Source: Acinetobacter sp. ANC 3929 (lineage in GTDB: Bacteria > Pseudomonadota > Gammaproteobacteria > Pseudomonadales > Moraxellaceae). Taken from it: a DNA stretch of 64,000 bases. The stretch's first letter is position 1. The number at the start of each line of letters is the position of its first letter. The notes below the pieces were generated by a model that was not told where the DNA came from, ran no database searches, and worked only from the letters and a program-made list of their open reading frames with translations. The position numbers and the translations under genes were made by a program. The DNA lies in the NCBI RefSeq assembly GCF_000369405.1, contig NZ_KB850000.1:1198768-1262767 (forward strand), read 5' to 3'. Below, piece by piece: positions 56,299-64,000 of the stretch.

Positions 56299-57066
56299 TT
56301 ATTTTTCCCGTGATCTCTTCTTAGTTCTTTTAGATATCACTTTTTTGGGAATAATAATTTTTCCAGTGCCTAATCCTCGGAAAAAATAGTTGCAAAGATA
56401 AATGAATAAAAGACCAAAATAGAAAAATGGGAATATGGTAAAGACACTAAAAGTACTTTCCCATAAAAGTACACCAATCCGATAATTATAACCTAACTGA
56501 ATAAGCGCACCTCTTCGGCTACCATCCTGAAAGGAAATATTATCCAAAAGAAAATGGATCATACCCATTAAAAAACAAAAGAAGAACATCCCTGAAACAA
56601 TTGTTTTTTTAATCAAGGGCTTCTCCAGCCAAGGGTATTTCTTCGATGCATCAAACTCAGCTTGAAAGAATTTACTATAAATTTTTTCCTGAAACTCCTT
56701 GTTCACGCCTACGCTCTTAATAAATAAAAAACATAGGTAAAAACCGAAGACAGAAGCTACAAAAGTAAAATAAATACTTGAAAGAATAGTAAAAAATGGT
56801 AGAGGACCTTTCGTTCCAACAGTGATCAACATGTGCTCTGTGATATAACGATAAATCTCATACTGCCACTGATTGCGTGGATATGCTGGAAATAAAAATA
56901 ACGGTAAAATGAATACAATAATCAAAAGGGTAATATGTATTTTCGCCTGTCTTTTTTCTTTAGCTCGTTGTTCAAGTGCCAAACGTCTTTGTTCTAATTT
57001 TTCTTGCTTCTTTTGCTTTGTGTGCTGCTCAAGCAACTCTCTTGCTACATAACGTTTTGTTGACAT
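56299..57066 (-). CDS. Uncharacterised membrane protein with coiled-coil N-terminus
   Basis: 255 residues, AT-rich compared with its neighbours. The first 45 residues are highly charged and glutamine/lysine rich (KQKKQEKLEQRRLALEQRAKEK), a likely cytoplasmic coiled coil. About four hydrophobic helices follow (LLIIVFILPLFLFP, FTILSSIYFTFVASVFGFYL, GMFFFCFLMGMIHFLL, FTIFPFFYFGLLFIYLC), and the protein ends in a basic tail (KKVISKRTKKRSREK). I recognise no family. It interrupts the purine island and points the same way as allA-alc, which lie upstream, but a hairpin separates them. Confidence 0.65.
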   Translation of the reverse strand: MSTKRYVARELLEQHTKQKKQEKLEQRRLALEQRAKEKRQAKIHITLLIIVFILPLFLFPAYPRNQWQYEIYRYITEHMLITVGTKGPLPFFTILSSIYFTFVASVFGFYLCFLFIKSVGVNKEFQEKIYSKFFQAEFDASKKYPWLEKPLIKKTIVSGMFFFCFLMGMIHFLLDNISFQDGSRRGALIQLGYNYRIGVLLWESTFSVFTIFPFFYFGLLFIYLCNYFFRGLGTGKIIIPKKVISKRTKKRSREK

Positions 57067-57210
57067 AGAAAATCAATATTTATGTTTTATATAAAAATCT
57101 TAATTAGAAAATAATAAAGATACGCGAATATTCATACGATCAAAAATTCTAAATTAAAATGAGCGACCTTCCAATATTTTAAAACATATATCTTCTTTAA
57201 TAAGATTTAT

Positions 57211-57239
57211 ACAGTCAGAGATTAACGATCTCTGACTGT
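57211..57239 (-). terminator. Terminator hairpin overlapping the 3' end of allA
   Basis: ACAGTCAGAGAT at 57211-57222 and ATCTCTGACTGT at 57228-57239 form a perfect 12-pair stem with a 5-base loop. The 5' arm on the minus strand encodes the last codons of allA and the stop is within the hairpin. The following T content is modest. Confidence 0.65.
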
Positions 57240-57769
57240 ACTAAAGCTTCAGTGATCCAACAAACCTGAGATAAATGGTGTACATCACAATTACTACCGC
57301 CACCAATACGATCTACCACGAGAAAATCACTATCTGCTTCCAAAGTAATTAAAGGATGATGCCATACCCCTTGATGATAGGTAATTCCCTGCTGTCCATT
57401 GCTGATAAAAGCATAAATTAGCTGCTCATCAGGTCGTGTTTGGTCAAATGGCAACGCCACAACAATAATAAACTTCTGTTGTTGCAACGGAATAAAAGAC
57501 TGTGAACCATGAGGATGCCGTTCTAACATCTCAATCTGAAATGGAATCGATGTTGCAAACAGGTTATGAAAAATACTCATCCCAACCGCAGCCTGCTCTC
57601 CTGAACATTGTGCCACTGAAAGCGCATGATAACGTTCAGTGAGTCCCTGATTAATTGGAATAAAGTCTTTACCACTTTTTTCAATCACATCACCAAAAGG
57701 AGCAAAGCTGTGCTGAGTTAAAGGGTAAATTTCAATATTTTTTTCATGCATATGTTTATTCTCTGCCAT
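57215..57769 (-). CDS. allA: Ureidoglycolate lyase
   Basis: Splits ureidoglycolate into glyoxylate and urea, the last reaction of allantoin breakdown. The 184-residue cupin-fold protein has HSFAPFGDVIEKSGK near the start, then MLERHPHGSQSFIPL and GVWHHPLITLEADSDFLVVDR, all typical of AllA. It follows allantoicase by 48 bases in the same direction, so the two enzymes are made together. The ATG at 57769 or the one six codons later (MHEKNIEIY) could be used. Confidence 0.92.
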   Translation of the reverse strand: MAENKHMHEKNIEIYPLTQHSFAPFGDVIEKSGKDFIPINQGLTERYHALSVAQCSGEQAAVGMSIFHNLFATSIPFQIEMLERHPHGSQSFIPLQQQKFIIVVALPFDQTRPDEQLIYAFISNGQQGITYHQGVWHHPLITLEADSDFLVVDRIGGGSNCDVHHLSQVCWITEALVQSEIVNL

Positions 57770-57817
57770 TTCTTATTAGCCCCATTGAATCACAATGAGG
57801 CGATTACTCATGAGAAA

Positions 57818-58822
57818 TTACTCAACCACTTTTCCCCATATACGAATCCGGCTAATTCCACCATCAGGAATCATATTGACGCGGATATAGTTCACTTTTT
57901 GATCTTTAAGTACTTCTGCAACATATTCATGAATATTGTCCATCGTCAAAGGCTGCTGTTCCAATAAAAAGGGCCAGAACATACTCTGTGGAATCAGTTG
58001 TGCATCGGTTGCATCTTCAACAAAAGCCGCTTGAATCGAACAAAATGCGGGATAATTCCCTTTGAAATAGGCAGTATCCACTTCAATTTTTTCAACCAAT
58101 CCTGTTTGCCCTAAAGCAATAATACACCAGTCAAAACCTGGCGCACGGCGCCGTTTCGTCTCCCAACCATCACCCATATTTAAACCGCGATCAGGACTAA
58201 GTAAATTATTTGGATGCCCGAAATGCGCATCACTAAAAGCCACAATACGCCCGCCATTTTTTAAACCAATCAAATCCATCTGCTGTGTTGTATCCACATT
58301 TTCGAGTACCACACGACCATAGACTCTTAAACGTGCAATTCCACCATCAGGGAAAATATTGATGCGAATGTGGGTAATTTTCTGTGCAGCGCAATCAAAG
58401 AAATGATGCTGATCTGGAGATAGAACCGTATTGTCTAATAAAGCAGTCCATGTAATCCCTTCCAATTGATTATCTGGTGCATAGCAGCCTTCTATGGAAG
58501 CAGATGCTGGATAATTGCCTGTAAAGAATGAGGTATCAATATCAAATCCAGACACAATCCCCGTTACACCTAAACGAACAATACACCAGTCATAGCCAGA
58601 CTCACGTTTGCGGCGGGTCTCCCATCCATCCATCCATTTGCCATTGTCATCATATTTTCCTTCGATGAATTGAGCGGGTGCACTTTGCAACATTCTTGCA
58701 GCTTCTGCAAAGAACTCATCGGAACAGCTCACAATACTTGCACCAATTCTGGCATCCGCAAGATTAGTTAAGCTTTGAAAATGGTTCGGTAAAGCTACGG
58801 TTTTAGCAACATGCACTGTCAT
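57818..58822 (-). CDS. alc: Allantoicase
   Basis: Hydrolyses allantoate to ureidoglycolate and urea. The 334 residues consist of two homologous halves, seen in the repeated MDGWETRRKRESGYDWCIVRLG and GDGWETKRRRAPGFDWCIIAL stretches (each a family signature) and the paired INIFPDGGIARLRVYG and VNMIPDGGISRIRIWG. It is first in the alc-allA unit and divergent from the GntR regulator, with an operator-like palindrome between. Confidence 0.95.
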   Translation of the reverse strand: MTVHVAKTVALPNHFQSLTNLADARIGASIVSCSDEFFAEAARMLQSAPAQFIEGKYDDNGKWMDGWETRRKRESGYDWCIVRLGVTGIVSGFDIDTSFFTGNYPASASIEGCYAPDNQLEGITWTALLDNTVLSPDQHHFFDCAAQKITHIRINIFPDGGIARLRVYGRVVLENVDTTQQMDLIGLKNGGRIVAFSDAHFGHPNNLLSPDRGLNMGDGWETKRRRAPGFDWCIIALGQTGLVEKIEVDTAYFKGNYPAFCSIQAAFVEDATDAQLIPQSMFWPFLLEQQPLTMDNIHEYVAEVLKDQKVNYIRVNMIPDGGISRIRIWGKVVE

Positions 58823-58874
58823 TGATCATTCCTGAAGATTTCATTTCTATTCTATTATGCAAGATCCAGTCCAA

Positions 58875-58887
58875 CTGGTCTGACCTG
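58875..58887. promoter_or_regulatory. Probable operator of the FadR-type GntR regulator (alc side)
   Basis: CTGGTCTGACCTG is a near-perfect palindrome of the FadR-type form (GGT-N3-ACC) in the gap of divergent alc and gntR. Its sister CTGGTATGACCAG stands before hpxO. Confidence 0.7.
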
Positions 58888-58986
58888 TTGTTAAAAATAT
58901 AGCTATTTTCAATTAAGAACGCCAACACAAAGATAAATTTTGTGTAGAATCAAACTGTTCATTTTTATATTTAAGGTGCGTTGCTG

Positions 58987-59703
58987 ATGAGTCCTCAAGC
59001 TATGCTCAATGGAAAATCATCTCAGGTGACTGAGCAAGCGGTGGAAGTGATTCATCAACGCATTCAACAAAATACTTACGCGGTGGGTTCCGCCCTACCA
59101 TCACAACGTGATCTTGCTCTTCAATTGGGAATCAGCCGCGCTTCTTTACGTGAAGCATTAACTCGTCTTGCAGCCTTAGGCCTATTAGAAATCAAGGCTG
59201 GTAAAGGTGTTTACGTTATTTCACAGCATAGCCAAGCGGCAGAACAATGGGATGGCGAGCATCGGATTTCTCTCAAGGATTTCTACCAATTACGTTATGT
59301 GCTCGAAGGCTTTTGTGCACTGCTGGCGTGTGAATATTTAACCGCACAAGACAAATCTATCTTAGAACAACATCATCAAGCGCTGACTAGCGCAATTCAA
59401 GAACAGAACTGGCAAACAGCCTCTGAATCGGATTATGCTTTTCATCAGCATATTATTCTACTAAGTCATAATCAATCGATTATTCAGACACTTAAAATGC
59501 ATACCGAATGGATTAAAAAGAGTCAAATCCTGCCTTTCCTACAACCAAATCTTGCATTTAAAACCATTCAAGAGCATGAATTAATTCTACAGGCCTTATT
59601 TAAACAAGATGCGGCGGCGGCAGAAAGAGCCATGCAAGCGCATATTATTGGAGCTGCGCAGCGGGCTGGAGTCTATTTTTCTCGACATAACAGCTCAATC
59701 TAA
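58987..59703 (+). CDS. GntR-family regulator, FadR subfamily (purine catabolism)
   Basis: 238 residues from the ATG at 58987 (MSPQAMLNGKSS), with AAGGTG about 8 bases upstream; an in-frame TTG two codons earlier is not needed. The winged helix at about 12-75 includes YAVGSALPSQRDLALQLGISRASLREALTRL in family-typical order, and the helical FCD sensor domain (about 95-225) has FHQHIILLSHN and an EHELILQALF metal-site stretch. It lies between alc-allA and hpxO, each preceded by a matching palindrome, so it is the likely repressor of urate/allantoin use. Confidence 0.88.
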   Translation: MSPQAMLNGKSSQVTEQAVEVIHQRIQQNTYAVGSALPSQRDLALQLGISRASLREALTRLAALGLLEIKAGKGVYVISQHSQAAEQWDGEHRISLKDFYQLRYVLEGFCALLACEYLTAQDKSILEQHHQALTSAIQEQNWQTASESDYAFHQHIILLSHNQSIIQTLKMHTEWIKKSQILPFLQPNLAFKTIQEHELILQALFKQDAAAAERAMQAHIIGAAQRAGVYFSRHNSSI

Positions 59704-59793
59704 CTACAAAATTAAATCTGCACCACTTTGCCCCATGCTTTGAACCACATCAATGCAATCTTTCTCTTTCTGCTTTTTAATAAAGCAAAATAT

Positions 59794-59806
59794 CTGGTAT
59801 GACCAG
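59794..59806. promoter_or_regulatory. Probable operator of the FadR-type GntR regulator (hpxO side)
   Basis: CTGGTATGACCAG is a perfect palindrome around ATG, fitting the FadR-subfamily TNGTNNNACNA consensus. It lies 79 bases upstream of the hpxO start. Another CCAGTT half site follows it. Confidence 0.75.
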
Positions 59807-59884
59807 TAAAACCAGTTATTAAAATTGGCACACTTCTCGCTTAGAACAGTTTAGAAACTTATTTATATATTTAGGATCTGAACG

Positions 59885-61042
59885 ATGAATATTGCGATTG
59901 TAGGTGCAGGTATGGGCGGTTTGACTGCTGGTATCGCTTTAAAAAAATTTGGTCATCAGGTCACGATTTATGAACAGGCAGCCGAAATATTACCTGTTGG
60001 GGCTGCGATTTCACTTTGGTCAAATGGGGTCAAGTGTCTCAATTATTTAGGATTAACCGACCAAATTCAGGCTTTAGGCGGGCAAATGGAATTTTTGGCT
60101 TATATTGACGGACTGAGCCAACAAACCATGACCCAGTTTAGTTTAACGCCTTTATATAAAGAAGTTGGACAACGCGCCTACCCTATTGCTCGAGCGGATT
60201 TGCAGCAATTATTAATGCAACAATTTGGTTTGGAAGATATCAAACTCGGCATGAAAATGACTGCGATAGAAACTCATCAAGAAGATGTCACGGTCCATTT
60301 TCAAGATGGCACACAAACGACAGCTGATCTGCTGATTGGTGCAGATGGTACACACTCTCTGACTCGACAATTTGTACTCGGCTATCAAGTTGAACGTCGC
60401 TATGCAGGCTATGTCAATTGGAACGGACTGGTTGAGGTAGATGAAGATATTGCTCCTGCTCTGCAATGGACCACTTATATTGGTGAAGGCAAACGTGTCT
60501 CACTAATGCCTGTTGCACAAAATCGTTTTTATTTTTTCTTCGATGTACCATTAAATGCAGGGCTGACAAATGATCGTGAATATTATAAACAAGAGCTAAA
60601 AGCCCATTTTCAGGGTTGGTGTCAGCCTGTACAAAAGCTGATTGACTGTTTAGACTCACAAAAAACTAATCGTGTTGAAATCCATGATATTGAACCGTTT
60701 ATGGATTTCTACAAAGGGCGTGTCGTGTTATTAGGAGATGCAGCGCATAGCACTACACCAGATATTGGACAAGGCGGCTGCCAAGCAATGGAAGATGCCA
60801 TTTACCTTGCCCGTGCTCTGCAAATTAATACCTTTGGTTTAGATGATGCCTTAACACGCTACCAAAACAAACGTAATGATCGAACCAAAGAAATGGTACT
60901 CAGAGCACGTAAACGTTGTGATATTACCCATATGAAAGATCCAGAAGTGACCCAAGAATGGTATCAATCGCTATATCAGGAACAAGGTTCACATATCATG
61001 CAAGGGATTATTAGCAATATTATTGGTAATCCACTGGATTAA
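59885..61042 (+). CDS. hpxO: FAD-dependent urate hydroxylase HpxO
   Basis: Flavoprotein monooxygenase oxidising urate to 5-hydroxyisourate with NADH and oxygen, replacing uricase. The 385-residue sequence has the FAD-binding [17 protein letters not shown] at the start, the DG-type [10 protein letters not shown] and the second flavin motif [19 protein letters not shown]. The segments [11 protein letters not shown] and [13 protein letters not shown] agree with HpxO rather than other PHBH-type enzymes. It needs HIU hydrolase and OHCU decarboxylase to finish allantoin formation; neither is in the window. Confidence 0.9.
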   Translation: MNIAIVGAGMGGLTAGIALKKFGHQVTIYEQAAEILPVGAAISLWSNGVKCLNYLGLTDQIQALGGQMEFLAYIDGLSQQTMTQFSLTPLYKEVGQRAYPIARADLQQLLMQQFGLEDIKLGMKMTAIETHQEDVTVHFQDGTQTTADLLIGADGTHSLTRQFVLGYQVERRYAGYVNWNGLVEVDEDIAPALQWTTYIGEGKRVSLMPVAQNRFYFFFDVPLNAGLTNDREYYKQELKAHFQGWCQPVQKLIDCLDSQKTNRVEIHDIEPFMDFYKGRVVLLGDAAHSTTPDIGQGGCQAMEDAIYLARALQINTFGLDDALTRYQNKRNDRTKEMVLRARKRCDITHMKDPEVTQEWYQSLYQEQGSHIMQGIISNIIGNPLD

Positions 61043-61061
61043 GTATTTATCTTTTTAACTC

Positions 61062-61086
61062 CCCCCGATCAAGGGGGCTTTTTTTT
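61062..61086 (+). terminator. Intrinsic terminator of hpxO
   Basis: CCCCC at 61062-61066 pairs with GGGGG at 61073-61077 with a 6-base loop, followed by C and eight T. Confidence 0.88.
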
Positions 61087-61100
61087 AGCTTTTTTATCAT

Positions 61101-61132
61101 AAAAAAATGCACACCTCTTATGAGGTATGCAT
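61101..61132 (-). terminator. Intrinsic terminator of the minus-strand porin gene
   Basis: An 11-base stem with one mismatch (61107-61117 with 61122-61132) and a 4-base loop is followed on the minus strand by seven T. It lies 21 bases past the porin stop. Confidence 0.85.
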
Positions 61133-61153
61133 CAACTACAATGGTTCAATCAA

Positions 61154-62437
61154 TTAAAACTTATAACTCAACGCAAAACGGTTTTGTAAAAAATTCTTGT
61201 CATAGCGTGGCGAAGTCTGAATCCCAGCAAAATTACTGACACTGAAACCTTTTAAAGCCCCTGTAAAATTATAAATCCCAAACAGCATATATTCAGATTG
61301 GTTTCGACTAGCAACATGCTCTGCTTCTTTTAAATCCATAAATGAATAACGCGCTCCAGCAATCACCTGATCAGACACTTTCCCTTCCAAAGACAACATG
61401 AAGGCATTACCCGCACCTAAATCCTGAGTACTGGTAAAAAATGGCTGAGCAAAAATTTCACCTGAAGAGGTTTTAGCAGCATACGGCGTTAAAAGTGCAC
61501 CATTCAGATACCCCGCCCGATCTGGTTTAATGTAGTTATACGCAACTTTTAAAGTCGCCTGAGATAATACATTAACTGCCGCCTGTGCACCAAAAATCTG
61601 GCTATTTACCTGACCTGCCAAAGCTTTGCCTTGATCTTTACCTGAAATATATTGCAGTGAAAACTCAGGAGCATACTTCAGTTTTGAGAATCCAATATCC
61701 GCTTGTGTATAGATCAAACGGGTATAGTCATTATAACTTTGATACCACAACTGCGTTTTTAGACTTCGATCTTCGGCTAAGTTGAAACGCTTCCCGACAC
61801 CCACTGACCAGACACCATCGGTTTCCAGATTCGAGTTTTGACGAGAGCTTTTAGTAAACTCATCTTCGCCATAACTTTTATATTTATTGACTTTGGTCAG
61901 ACGCAAGAAATCGTCATTGTTCCCAATCTGGACATCGGCTGCCTGATATAAAAACATTAAAACACGACGGTCTGCATAATCTCCCATAAAGGGTAAATTG
62001 AGACGCTGATTCCCAATGGTCACTCTGGCTAAATCATTCTTCCAACTTAAATAAGCTTCTGCCAGACCATCTCGATCCTCTTGCAGCTCAGGTACTTCGT
62101 CATTTTTATTTTTTTCATCTAGACGGCGTTGTATATCATATCCAACACCTGCCTGTATGCCATAAAAAGGCGCAGTTTCATATTTAATATAGCCGCCGAT
62201 GACAGCCGTATCCTGATTTAGATTATCCACAAAATAGGCATTATTGAGTGAGTAATAGGTCGATTTCACTGCGCCATGCACACTTCCACAGGCAAATGCC
62301 GCAACCAGTCCATCACCCGCCTGACAATCTTGTTGCAGATTCAACAGATGATTTAGACTGCTATCAGCCGCCCATGTTTGCATTGCAGCGGTCATCGCAA
62401 TGGTCAATGTTAATGCATTTAATTTAAGATTTCTCAT
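61154..62437 (-). CDS. Outer membrane porin, OprD-like
   Basis: 427 residues from the ATG at 62437 (MRNLKLNALTLTIAM), giving a signal peptide that ends TWA; the longer frame adds 26 unlikely residues. The mature part opens DSSLNHLLNLQQDC, followed by YLSWKNDLARVTIGNQRLNLPFMGDY split across strands as in OprD channels, alternating strand patterns, and the C-terminal FALSYKF with the final Phe needed for barrel assembly. It lies 178 bases downstream of the permease gene in the same direction, so a purine-specific entry pore is likely; the substrate is inferred. Confidence 0.75.
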   Translation of the reverse strand: MRNLKLNALTLTIAMTAAMQTWAADSSLNHLLNLQQDCQAGDGLVAAFACGSVHGAVKSTYYSLNNAYFVDNLNQDTAVIGGYIKYETAPFYGIQAGVGYDIQRRLDEKNKNDEVPELQEDRDGLAEAYLSWKNDLARVTIGNQRLNLPFMGDYADRRVLMFLYQAADVQIGNNDDFLRLTKVNKYKSYGEDEFTKSSRQNSNLETDGVWSVGVGKRFNLAEDRSLKTQLWYQSYNDYTRLIYTQADIGFSKLKYAPEFSLQYISGKDQGKALAGQVNSQIFGAQAAVNVLSQATLKVAYNYIKPDRAGYLNGALLTPYAAKTSSGEIFAQPFFTSTQDLGAGNAFMLSLEGKVSDQVIAGARYSFMDLKEAEHVASRNQSEYMLFGIYNFTGALKGFSVSNFAGIQTSPRYDKNFLQNRFALSYKF

Positions 62438-62615
62438 GAGTATTTCCCCGAAAGTTAGATCTAAAAATCGCTTAAAGCCTTTTAAAACTGCTGCTTTTGA
62501 CATTCTGAAAGCCAAAAACTCCCCTAGACCTATTCATAAATGAATAAGCGACTTTTAAATTTGTGTTGATTAAAAAAATGGTTTTATTAGAGATCCGCCT
62601 CTAAATCGATATTGA

Positions 62616-63989
62616 TCAATGCCCAGAATTTAATGGCAAAGTCGCAACATCCACGGATTTCTTGTTAAATGGTAAGTGGTTAAAAATGATGTTAAGCAAA
62701 ATAGCGGTGATACAAGCTGAGCTAATACCTGAATGCAACAAGGTTTTTACCCAGATTGGAAATTGTGCATAGAACTCCTGATTGACGATTGGAATCATGC
62801 CAATTGCCAGTGAAGTCGCCACGATAATCAGATTTTTATGATCGTTATAATCGACTTTGGCTAAAGTTCGGATGCCACTTGCAGCAACTGTACCAAACAG
62901 CACAATGCCTGCCCCACCTAATACTGGCATTGGGATTGAAGCAACCAGACGCCCAACGATCGGCAATAATCCCAAGATAATTAAAATCCCACCCGCAGTC
63001 GCCACCACAAAACGGCTTTTCACCCCTGTAATCGCAACCAACCCGACATTCTGGGCAAAAGCCGTTTGCATGAATGAACCAAAGATCGGAGAGACGGCAC
63101 TCGATAACATATCTGCGCGCAGACCATCACCAATACGTTTCGAATCAACTTTGGTTCCAACAATTTCACCAATCGCAATAATATCGGCAGTGGTTTCGGT
63201 CATGATCACCAAGGTCACAATTGTCATGGACAGAATGGCAGAAAACTCAAATACAGGAGAACCGAAATGGAAAAAACTAGGTAAGGCAAAAATGGAACCG
63301 GATGTAACTTTAGAGAAATCGGCAAATCCTGCAAAATAAGCAAGGATGGTTCCCAACACAATGGCAACTAGAATTGCCAGACGACGGAGCATCTGACTAC
63401 GCAACATACTAAAAATAATCACAATCGCCAGCGTCATCACCGCTAAACCGACATTGGCTGGATCACCCCAGTTTTCGGCTTTAGGATTACCACCCATAAT
63501 CCAGCGGATCGCAACAGGCATCAGTGAAATACCAATCATGGTAATCACACAACCTGTCACTACAGGGGGGAAGAAGCGAATAATTTTTGCGAAAAATGGT
63601 GTTAGCAATAGACCAATTAATGAGGCAACGATCACAGCACCAAAGGCAGATGCTAATCCACCACCCGTACTTACAATGGCCAGAATGGTCGCAACGCCTG
63701 CAAAAGAAACACCCTGTACAATCGGTAATTTTGCCCCGAAATGTTTAAAACCTATGGTTTGTATGACTGTGGCCAAACCACCTACAAATAAGGCAGCAGC
63801 AACCAGTAATCCAATTTCTGAAGCTTCCAGACCTGCAGCGGCGCCAATAATCAATGGCGGTGCAATGATTCCACCATACATAGTCAACACATGCTGTAAA
63901 CCATATAAGATGTTTTTATTCATGCCTAAATATTGATGTTCTGCCGAGATAAGTTCATCTCGTTCTGGATGGGTGTTGTCTTGATGCAT
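62616..63989 (-). CDS. Xanthine/urate:H+ symporter, NAT/NCS2 family
   Basis: 457-residue inner-membrane permease with about 14 hydrophobic segments. The N-terminal helix region YGLQHVLTMYGGIIAPPLIIG and the NAT signature region (TTADIIAIGEIVG and QTAFAQNVGLVAITGVKSR) match the xanthine/uric-acid permeases XanP/XanQ/UacT. With HpxO, allantoicase and allantoinase nearby, xanthine or urate uptake is the likely job. The start (MHQDNTHPERDE) is 11 bases from the window edge, so its promoter cannot be judged. Confidence 0.9.
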   Translation of the reverse strand: MHQDNTHPERDELISAEHQYLGMNKNILYGLQHVLTMYGGIIAPPLIIGAAAGLEASEIGLLVAAALFVGGLATVIQTIGFKHFGAKLPIVQGVSFAGVATILAIVSTGGGLASAFGAVIVASLIGLLLTPFFAKIIRFFPPVVTGCVITMIGISLMPVAIRWIMGGNPKAENWGDPANVGLAVMTLAIVIIFSMLRSQMLRRLAILVAIVLGTILAYFAGFADFSKVTSGSIFALPSFFHFGSPVFEFSAILSMTIVTLVIMTETTADIIAIGEIVGTKVDSKRIGDGLRADMLSSAVSPIFGSFMQTAFAQNVGLVAITGVKSRFVVATAGGILIILGLLPIVGRLVASIPMPVLGGAGIVLFGTVAASGIRTLAKVDYNDHKNLIIVATSLAIGMIPIVNQEFYAQFPIWVKTLLHSGISSACITAILLNIIFNHLPFNKKSVDVATLPLNSGH

Positions 63990-64000
63990 GGTTAATTCCT

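Noticed and set aside
62857..63936. Two 160-codon plus-strand frames opposite the xanthine/urate permease
   Set aside because: They are the antisense shadow of a hydrophobic protein and show low-complexity composition without family features.
1..64000. Mobile elements, prophage, tRNA/rRNA genes and CRISPR arrays
   Set aside because: I saw no transposase, integrase, phage structural gene, tRNA-like cloverleaf or regularly spaced repeat series anywhere in the window.

Overview
The window is a chromosomal segment of a gammaproteobacterium of the genus Acinetobacter. The strongest evidence is a complete adeS-adeR / adeA-adeB-adeC efflux locus whose proteins closely resemble the A. baumannii Ade system. 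AdeB is nearly the same protein, while AdeS is visibly diverged, so this is probably not A. baumannii itself. Moderate-to-low GC, a hutCD + hutUHTIG layout and a short-Q-loop bd oxidase with a DUF2474 subunit also fit. The species cannot be fixed by reading. I saw no rRNA, tRNA, CRISPR array, insertion sequence or prophage.

Layout. (1) 1-7604, minus strand: an uptake operon of the SsuA/TauA/NrtA type with an OprO/P-like porin, two substrate-binding proteins, an MFS carrier, two permeases, an ATPase and the start of one more gene. Next to it are a Tas-type aldo/keto reductase broken by a 2-base frameshift (8068-9115) and an NtaA/SnaA/DszA-type flavin monooxygenase (9205-10560). Together they suggest use of organosulfur compounds. 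(2) 10781-18515: the AdeRS two-component system divergent from the AdeABC RND pump, with a direct-repeat AdeR site between them. (3) 18601-28882: a thioesterase, a Dyp peroxidase, an FdhD/YdeP-type molybdoenzyme pair, and a block of two paralogous solute-binding proteins around a metal-dependent hydrolase under a divergent AraC regulator. A small two-gene unit with a 57-residue membrane protein follows. (4) 29235-31809: cioA-cioB-DUF2474, a cyanide-insensitive-type bd oxidase. (5) 31850-36326: a MocR regulator, a structured intergenic element, an AraC regulator and a divergent enoyl-CoA hydratase/SDR pair.

(6) 36388-46245: histidine utilisation. hutU-hutH-hutT-hutI-hutG and a glutamate dehydrogenase run in one direction, with hutC-hutD just upstream. 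The palindrome TGTATATACA lies in front of both hutU and hutC and is the likely HutC operator. Three of the hut intercistronic gaps carry hairpins.

(7) 46388-63989: a purine (xanthine/urate) oxidation island. It has a Rieske oxygenase with a divergent LysR regulator, the PuuE allantoinase, an 8-oxoguanine-deaminase-like amidohydrolase translationally coupled to an NMT1-type ABC importer, a 2-oxoglutarate/Fe oxygenase, ureidoglycolate lyase, allantoicase, a FadR-type GntR regulator, the FAD urate hydroxylase HpxO, a porin and a xanthine/urate permease. The enzymes present cover urate to 5-hydroxyisourate and allantoin to urea plus glyoxylate. The two middle enzymes (HIU hydrolase, OHCU decarboxylase) and a xanthine dehydrogenase are not in the window. 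The most interesting element is a compact RNA structure directly in front of the NMT1-type binding-protein gene (54564-54608). Its closing stem contains the Shine-Dalgarno sequence, which is what one would expect of a xanthine/urate-sensing (NMT1-motif) riboswitch.
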